A stretch of DNA of 31,553 bases from NCBI GenBank assembly GCA_024235735.1, contig JACKLU010000021.1:1-31553 (forward strand), read 5' to 3'. The notes under the pieces were generated by a model, which was not told where the DNA came from, did not search any database, and saw only the letters and a program-made list of their open reading frames with translations. Positions 27,001 to 31,553 of the stretch are shown here, piece by piece. The position numbers and the translations under genes are program-made. Source of the DNA: Burkholderiales bacterium. GTDB lineage: Bacteria; Pseudomonadota; Gammaproteobacteria; Burkholderiales; Nitrosomonadaceae. Numbering within the stretch: the stretch's first letter is position 1; the number at the start of each line of letters is the position of its first letter.

Positions 27001-27549
27001 GGTATTCTTTGGATAGAACATTTTGTATGCGATTCATTCAGCATTGAAATTCCTTTTAGATTTAAATCTCGCGGAAATAATAATGTCTTTTTATTCAGTG
27101 CGATATATACATATACCTATGCACCGATTACAGATACTGAACCACCGTTTAATGGAGTCAAGTTCAAAAGCTACAATAATCAAAGTGGAAAAGAAGAAGA
27201 TGAATGGATGATACCTGCATTTAGCTGTAGTGAACGCAATCAGTGCAGTAATAGTAAATACACGAATCTCTGCGTAGATCCCTCTCTCAAACTAGAAATT
27301 GGAATTGAGACAATTAAAGGAACTAGCTATTTGTTTAAGGGTAATGTGATTGATCCAAATGAAGCTGATAAAGTGATTGTTTGGGTATGGGATTTCATCA
27401 ACGCTCAGTCACACAAACCCTTTTATGTGAGTGACAATCCAAATGGACCATCAGTACCAACAAATGTATGGGATCCAAAAATAATCAGGCTTACAGCCAT
27501 TACAAAGAATGGGTGCGTTGGAACTGCTAATTGGTTTTTGAAACTATGA
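24058..27549 (+). CDS. Large eCIS fibre-like/baseplate-attached protein with mosaic C-terminus
   Basis: The 1163-residue product begins with a domain (about 10-52) reading VFEANQVLTNIHLN, then ERLTRANLIGIGIVCGLEI. This resembles an N-terminal domain (typically F-x-GQ-L-x2-DF...RLHNR-LHG-GVVCGL) that recurs in proteins of eCIS and related tail clusters. A long charged helical middle is followed by a Cys/Pro hinge from Cys856-Cys857 (SPVQYVLPAPPPPNEP), then an Asn/Ser-rich beta region. The last ~80 residues resemble a PKD/Ig-like domain: KVIVWVWDF ... NGCVG. From about 26.74 kb GC falls steeply. Position beside the baseplate genes and the architecture suggest a tail-fibre or receptor-binding role; that is inference. 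The stop overlaps the next ATG. I do not recognise a full-length family. Confidence 0.72.
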   Translation: MKPVKDNYPVFEANQVLTNIHLNDIFSYLDEQERLTRANLIGIGIVCGLEIRHEIAGGGVTVVHITKGCGITSEGYLIVEPEDVPLVSYRPYTLPADLEYPPFKDLTLWEMFPAEELGTTSLNDPSDFLNDKVVVFFLELKKEKLRNCSPINCDDKGAQVTATVRRLLIKRDALNYVITEANQLGANLTFADLEVAMLARLNLPDLRLPRLGIPNRDLATSNDVFAAFLSVFQVDDLVSKTGEALRIAYHAFRPVVEEEYPSDPFTPVFEGKFGFLTTAPKETSQVRFLQYYYDFFDDLIKAYDEFRWKGVELMCVCCPPEGLFPRHLMLGELYPETATSPGVYRHSFLASSGIGGCDERIKDLKLLFQRLVEMIIQFTDAPPIRQNALEARTDTQIRITPSQLGDVPLGNKAIPYYYQQNGSPPLYHLWNAEKHRRNRVNQNLSYRADEYQDPAAPPFTTDALRYDLEPYNFLRIEGHLGKNYLSVLHKLISLKTQYRLPIEIIALRTGVFDETIPVNLDKEKCRFQDLEALYDALREELRCFLAKELEFFYNLPIREVDDSDTAERPSVPVLRKYRTDFLVRSDRLGALFESQYKHQIFSDELLNFVSNITNTAFFRIIFRIVKLDETLSESLADIDFNNIARRYRDLEEAVRQLEAARKTYFDKLEDKANIILQAEEIDDRLEAILFNCRLDAFQSIYTEYQRRLTEAKQKQFLSFFLQKTPGIQHKAGVPLGGTFIIVYHDNPEPIQNPNSSFNLGNLNLFGNLLIPNLGRFANNPVNPAAFEDALTRISANRTLADDPDIQLVLGNFIKQLPNQGIFISLADNEASNIINQTVNGLTDGMVIADFFLPYLCCSDCSPVQYVLPAPPPPNEPCDLPCNGQSRRCAYRLWIQPQSLTNKDDMFYDQNKKIIFSFNNKEYQSESNLLSVDDKFTYPNSDNISGLITRLNSFVNKTLEGDKLGRNRLEITYEPNSSNDPFGILWIEHFVCDSFSIEIPFRFKSRGNNNVFLFSAIYTYTYAPITDTEPPFNGVKFKSYNNQSGKEEDEWMIPAFSCSERNQCSNSKYTNLCVDPSLKLEIGIETIKGTSYLFKGNVIDPNEADKVIVWVWDFINAQSHKPFYVSDNPNGPSVPTNVWDPKIIRLTAITKNGCVGTANWFLKL

Positions 27550-28967
27550 CCCACATCATCCGGCAGCAATACCTCCATATCGAAGTGAACGGCACAGAAT
27601 CCGATGGGCTGGCTTTGCAACGCAAACTGTCGGATTTATGCCAGCATGGGTTGGCGTATGCCATCGAACAGGTTCTGGACCGTTATGCGCCGCCGGATGG
27701 GCATCATGTCACTATCGAGCGGCTGGAAATCGATGCCGGTAACCTGACACTCGAACGTTTGGAGCACGATCTGGTGGAATCGGTTACGCAGGCTATCGAA
27801 AGCTCGTTACGGGAGAATTTCGAGTCAACCTCGTTGCTCGACCCCCCCTCAGCCATCCTTTCAGGCATCGTCAAACATCAAACTGCCCAACAGTCGATCC
27901 AGGCAGCATTTATTTATTTTTTGGAAACCGGCAGTTTGCCCTGGTCATTTCACTTGCCTGCTGGCACGTCTTTGGAACAAACCGTACTCGATGCCTGGCA
28001 GGATGCAGCGAAATCTGGCTCAGATTTAAGCGCCGTCAAGGAGACTATGCGTCGCATGCTGGTTTCTCCAATCATACGGAGGCGATTGGTTTATCAGTTT
28101 TCTCCCTGGTTTCTGGGGTCCCTGTTGGCCTTGCTTTCACCTGAAGGTAAAAAAACAATGGAGGGGATTCTGCAGACATTGCGTTTTTCTGAACAATCAC
28201 ATAAAGCTGTCAAGCATTTTGAGCGGAATCTGTGGGAGAGGGCTTTCTCTCATCTTGCCGTGCAGGGTGGCCTGACCTCAACCACTCTCATTGGTGAAAC
28301 CTGGAAGTCGTTGCCCCTAGCTGCACAGCACCCTGATCTGGGCAGATGGCTGGAAAGTGCATGGCCTAGTGTTACCCTCGATGAATCTGCCAGTCTGGCG
28401 GATAGGGAAGTCACCCACCCCAATTTTTCCGTAACAGGGATTCCAGACACAAGTGAGCATCCCGACGCAGCCGAAGGGATTTATATCGAGAATGCGGGCA
28501 TCATTTTGTTGCATCCTTTCTTGCCCCGGTTATTCGAAGCGTTGGGTATTGCTGACCAGGATAAGTTACTGCAACCCGAGCGCGCGCTTTGCCTGCTGCA
28601 TTTTCTGGCTACCGGCCAATCGGTTGCACCGGAATACGAATTGGTGCTGCCAAAAATCCTGTGCGATATGCCGTTGCCAACACCGGTCGATTGTTGTATT
28701 GAGCTGAGCGATGCTGAAAAAGAAGAAGCGACCGCGCTGCTCGAAGCGGTTATCCGTCATTGGGAAGTGTTGCGCAATACTTCCCCGGATGGCTTGAGAG
28801 GCACATTTCTGATCCGATCCGGTAAGGTTTCCTTGCGTGACGATGGCGATTGGCTGTTGCAGGTCGAAACGAAAAGCTTCGATATGCTCATGGACGCTTT
28901 GCCCTGGGGTATTTCCATCGTAAAACTCCCCTGGATGCGCCGCACGCTTTGGGTGGAGTGGGTGTAG
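27546..28967 (+). CDS. CIS tape-measure-type protein (Pvc14-like)
   Basis: The start is the ATG overlapping the previous stop (ATGA), not the ATG five codons earlier; the product has 473 residues. It opens with HIIRQQYLHIEVNGTESD, LQRKLSDLCQHGL and HHVTIERLEIDAGNLTLERL, the N-terminal signature of the CIS_TMP family. The C-terminal half has IYIENAGIILLHPFLPRLFE, LCLLHFLATGQ, AVIRHWEVLRNTSPDGLRGT and LPWGISIVKLPWMRRTLWVEW, all family landmarks. The family is named tape measure because Afp14/Pvc14 sets particle length, but this protein is short (Afp14 is about four times longer), so the length-setting role needs caution. A transcript break probably follows, since a promoter-like sequence lies downstream. 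Confidence 0.88.
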   Translation: MTHIIRQQYLHIEVNGTESDGLALQRKLSDLCQHGLAYAIEQVLDRYAPPDGHHVTIERLEIDAGNLTLERLEHDLVESVTQAIESSLRENFESTSLLDPPSAILSGIVKHQTAQQSIQAAFIYFLETGSLPWSFHLPAGTSLEQTVLDAWQDAAKSGSDLSAVKETMRRMLVSPIIRRRLVYQFSPWFLGSLLALLSPEGKKTMEGILQTLRFSEQSHKAVKHFERNLWERAFSHLAVQGGLTSTTLIGETWKSLPLAAQHPDLGRWLESAWPSVTLDESASLADREVTHPNFSVTGIPDTSEHPDAAEGIYIENAGIILLHPFLPRLFEALGIADQDKLLQPERALCLLHFLATGQSVAPEYELVLPKILCDMPLPTPVDCCIELSDAEKEEATALLEAVIRHWEVLRNTSPDGLRGTFLIRSGKVSLRDDGDWLLQVETKSFDMLMDALPWGISIVKLPWMRRTLWVEWV

Positions 28968-29013
28968 AGCGTGTAAATTTGGTTGCTGCCTGGGCGTGAT
29001 CATGTCAAAAAGC

Positions 29014-29044
29014 TTGCGCATTATTGCGTTATCGCTCTTATAAT
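29014..29044 (+). promoter_or_regulatory. Sigma70-like promoter upstream of the DUF4157 gene
   Basis: A perfect TATAAT at 29039-29044 is preceded by TTGCGC at 29014-29019 with 19 bases between them. The spacing is slightly long. The pair sits in the 172-base gap after the tape-measure gene, the first gap of this size since the PAAR gene. A separate transcript for the DUF4157 gene is therefore plausible. Confidence 0.5.
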
Positions 29045-29055
29045 GAGGCGCACAG

Positions 29056-29083
29056 GGTGCGGTTTTCCAGAAAATTGCGCACC
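29056..29083 (+). other. Hairpin in the leader of the DUF4157 gene
   Basis: GGTGCG at 29056-29061 can pair with CGCACC at 29078-29083, with an inner TTTT/AAAA pairing around a CCAG loop. It lies downstream of the promoter-like boxes and about 56 bases before the ATG. No T-tract follows, so a terminator is not supported; it would be a 5' leader structure. Confidence 0.35.
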
Positions 29084-29139
29084 TTCCTGTCCGGATTCCA
29101 GCCCGTCATTTATCTAAAAGGGTGATTGCTGAGTAAACA

Positions 29140-31553
29140 ATGAAAGCGACAGCGAAGAAATCCTCCACTACCTCTGCGACTGCAACCCGGGCAGCGAGTC
29201 AGCCTTTTTTTGCCAAGGCAGGAGGAGGCAGTTTCTTTGTACCAGCCAACGGAGCCACTGCCTCAGTCATCCAGATGAAAATGGCGGTCAACAAACCTGG
29301 CGATAAATTCGAGCAGGAAGCCGACAGGATGGCGGATAAAGTGATGCGGATGCCTACCCCCGCATCGCCTGAAAAAGAAGAAAAACTGCAAAGACAACCC
29401 GAAGACAAATTACAGAAAAAAGAAGAAGAAAAACTCCAGAAAGCGCCTGCTAGCGAAGATAAGCTGCAGCGCAAAGGGAGCGATGGCACGCCGTCAGTAG
29501 GCGCAAATGTCCAATCGGCCATTCAAAATAAGACCACGGGAGGGCAGCCGCTTGGCAGCGATGCGCGCAGTTTCATGGAATCCCGTTTCAATGCGGATTT
29601 TGGTAACGTGCGTATCCACACTGATGCGGAATCGGCCAGTTTGAACAATCAGCTAAGCGCCCGGGCGTTCACCTATCAGAACCATATTTTCTTTTCCCGC
29701 AACCAGTATCAGCCTGGCACCAGCGAAGGCAAACAGCTTCTCGCGCATGAACTGACCCACACCATCCAGCAAGGCCATGCGATACAACGCAGCCCGCAAG
29801 TGAGTACCACGACGACACCGCCTGCAGTGCAACGCCTTGGTTTCGATGACGCGCTGGCTTATATGGCAGATCGTGTTCATATGATCCCGGGCTTCCGGAT
29901 GTTTACCATTGTCCTGGGTGTGAATCCCATCACCATGGAGCGGGTAGACCGGAGCCCCGCCAATATCATGCGGGCAGTCGTGGAATTCATGCCGGGAGGG
30001 ATACTCATCACGCAGGCACTCGATAACCATGGTGTGTTTAGCCGTGTAAGCGATTGGGTGGCGCAGCAGTTTCGCTCCCTTGCTCTCACAGGGAGTGCAA
30101 TCAGGGAGGCAATCGTCCATTTTCTTAATGGACTCACTTGGCGTGATATTTTCCACCCTGCGGACGTGTGGCGGCGGGCACAACGCATTATCACCGAACC
30201 GATCGACCAGCTTGTTGCTTTTGCAGGCTCACTTGCGACTGGTGTTTTGCGATTCATCAAGGATGCCATTCTGATGCCGTTGGCACGGTTGGCGGAAGGG
30301 ATAAATGGCTGGGATTTACTCTGTGCCGTACTGGGACGCAACCCGATTAGCGGAGAGGTGGTGCCGCGCAATGCCGAGACGCTGATCGGAGGATTCATGA
30401 GATTGATCGGTCAGGAAGAAGTTTGGGAGAACATTAAGCGTGGCAATGCGGTGGCACGTGCCTGGGCCTGGTTTCAGGGTGCGCTGGCAGGGGTGATGGC
30501 CTTCGTACAGCAAATTCCTGCGCTTTTTGTGCAAACATTGCGCACACTTGAAATCGCGGATATTGTCCTGGTGCCCCGTGCATTAGCGCGGGTAGTCGGT
30601 GTATTCGGCAATTTTGCTTCGCGTTTCTTCAGTTGGGCAGGTGGTCAGGTGATGAGTCTGCTGCAGATCATCTTCGAGGTGGTTGCCCCGCAGGTGATGG
30701 TCTATATCCGGCGGGCAGGGGGTGCATTGCAGACGATCATTCGCAATCCAATGGGTTTTGTCGGCAATCTGATAGATGCGGGCAAGTTGGGCCTTCGCCG
30801 ATTCGCTGCCAATTTTCTTACCCACCTGCGCACCTCATTGATTGGCTGGCTTACGGGGGCGATGAGCGGAGCGAACATCTATATTCCGCAAGCACTTACG
30901 CTGCAGGAAATCGTTAAGTTCATTCTGAGTGTGCTCGGCCTTACCTGGCAGAATATTCGTACCAAACTTGTGCGCGTCATGGGCGAGCCTGTGGTAGCGG
31001 GGCTCGAACGTGGCTTCGATCTTGTGATGACGCTGGTGCGCGAAGGTCCGGCCGCAGCCTGGGACAAGATCGTCGAGAGTATCACCAACCTGCGCGAGAT
31101 GGTGATGGGACAGATCATGGAATTTGTCGAAAGTAGGATAGTTCAGTCAGCCATCACCACGCTCGTTTCCAGCCTCGTCCCCGGCGCTGGCTTCATCCGC
31201 GCGATTATCTCCATGTACGATACAGTAATGTTCTTCGTGGAGCGCTTCCGACAGATCGCTCAAGTTGCCACTGCTTTCATCGATTCGATTGCCCCCATTG
31301 CTAGCGGTGTCATTTCCGCTGCGGCCAATCGGGTCGAGCAGACCATGGCGGGAATGTTGACGCTGGTTATCAGCTTCCTAGCCCGTATCGCCCGGCTGGG
31401 TAACGTAACGCAAGCGATCACCAACATCATCAACCGCGTACGTCAACCGATCGATCGGGCATTGGATCGGGTGGTGCATTGGATACAGCAACGGGCGCGT
31501 AGTCTAGCGAGCCGGATGTTGGGAGGAGATCCAAACATGCCATCTAGTGATCG
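29140..31553 (+). CDS. DUF4157 (eCIS core domain) protein, 5' part, cut by window end
   Basis: The frame is open from the ATG at 29140 to the last base, over 804 codons with no stop. Residues 21-70 carry the eCIS-type leader QPFFAKAGGG ... KPGDKFEQEADRMADKVM. Residues 79-112 are a charged repeat of (E/D)KLQ(R/K) units (four copies). Residues 137-212 are DUF4157, with FGNVRIHTDAES and LLAHELTHTIQQ; His203, Glu204 and His207 form a HEXXH zinc site. The rest (about 230-804) is a long run of hydrophobic and amphipathic helices, including GWLTGAMSGANIYIPQAL and TKLVRVMGEPVVAGLERGFD, a kind of region I recall from other long DUF4157 proteins. DUF4157 marks eCIS-linked toxins and cargo, so this is a candidate effector or cargo-handling protein. 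The C-terminus, where a toxin domain would sit, is outside the window. Confidence 0.9.
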   Translation, partial: MKATAKKSSTTSATATRAASQPFFAKAGGGSFFVPANGATASVIQMKMAVNKPGDKFEQEADRMADKVMRMPTPASPEKEEKLQRQPEDKLQKKEEEKLQKAPASEDKLQRKGSDGTPSVGANVQSAIQNKTTGGQPLGSDARSFMESRFNADFGNVRIHTDAESASLNNQLSARAFTYQNHIFFSRNQYQPGTSEGKQLLAHELTHTIQQGHAIQRSPQVSTTTTPPAVQRLGFDDALAYMADRVHMIPGFRMFTIVLGVNPITMERVDRSPANIMRAVVEFMPGGILITQALDNHGVFSRVSDWVAQQFRSLALTGSAIREAIVHFLNGLTWRDIFHPADVWRRAQRIITEPIDQLVAFAGSLATGVLRFIKDAILMPLARLAEGINGWDLLCAVLGRNPISGEVVPRNAETLIGGFMRLIGQEEVWENIKRGNAVARAWAWFQGALAGVMAFVQQIPALFVQTLRTLEIADIVLVPRALARVVGVFGNFASRFFSWAGGQVMSLLQIIFEVVAPQVMVYIRRAGGALQTIIRNPMGFVGNLIDAGKLGLRRFAANFLTHLRTSLIGWLTGAMSGANIYIPQALTLQEIVKFILSVLGLTWQNIRTKLVRVMGEPVVAGLERGFDLVMTLVREGPAAAWDKIVESITNLREMVMGQIMEFVESRIVQSAITTLVSSLVPGAGFIRAIISMYDTVMFFVERFRQIAQVATAFIDSIAPIASGVISAAANRVEQTMAGMLTLVISFLARIARLGNVTQAITNIINRVRQPIDRALDRVVHWIQQRARSLASRMLGGDPNMPSSD

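Noticed and set aside
29653..30398. Overlapping minus-strand frames of 173-176 codons
   Set aside because: They are opposite the strongly supported DUF4157 frame and do not resemble known proteins; high GC here lengthens chance frames.
1..31553. CRISPR array
   Set aside because: No regularly spaced direct repeats were seen; the only exact repeat is the two-copy duplication in the sheath gene.

Overview
The window is bacterial DNA with dense, one-directional (+ strand) gene packing and two unrelated modules side by side. The conjugation genes have an IncP/RP4-like character and GC is near 50%, which suggests a proteobacterium, probably a betaproteobacterium of the Nitrosomonas type. That host guess comes from gene style and composition only and is held loosely.

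Region 1 (about 1-8200) is part of a conjugative plasmid or integrative conjugative element. It holds the 3' part of a MOBP/TraI-type relaxase with a C-terminal LPD7-like domain, a TraG/VirD4 coupling ATPase, a TraF-type S26 peptidase with the Ser/Lys/Asp triad in place, a small acidic protein, a 995-residue TraC-like protein (ArdC, zinc peptidase, DUF5710, Toprim primase) and a RadC-like JAB protein. The first four genes are coupled by ATGA overlaps.

Region 2 (about 8200-8900) is a junction. It contains a decayed IS4-type (DUF4372) transposase N-terminus, then a non-coding, strongly AT-rich stretch that ends at the first injection-system gene.

Region 3 (8899 to the window end) is an extracellular contractile injection system (eCIS; Afp/PVC/MAC-like). 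In order it encodes a Pvc16-like cap (DUF4255), a 335-residue unknown, the sheath, two gp19-type tube proteins, a DUF5908 protein, a LysM hub protein, a VgrG/gp27-gp5-like spike, a PAAR tip, a gp25 baseplate wedge protein, two giant baseplate proteins (Pvc11- and Pvc12-like), a 1163-residue fibre-like protein with a mosaic AT-rich C-terminus, a CIS tape-measure-type protein, and the 5' part of a large DUF4157 (eCIS core domain) protein that is cut by the window edge. The sheath and tubes form the contractile needle, the spike, PAAR, gp25 and baseplate genes form the tip and wedge, the tape-measure protein is expected to set length, and the DUF4157 protein is a candidate cargo or cargo-processing factor. 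No AAA+ ATPase (Pvc15-like) is in the window; it may lie downstream.

The points most worth a second look are: a perfect 30-bp in-frame tandem duplication in the sheath gene; the unknown between cap and sheath; the composition break inside the fibre-like gene; two internal Shine-Dalgarno/ATG pairs in frame inside the TraC-like gene; and the truncated DUF4157 protein with its own promoter-like sequence.
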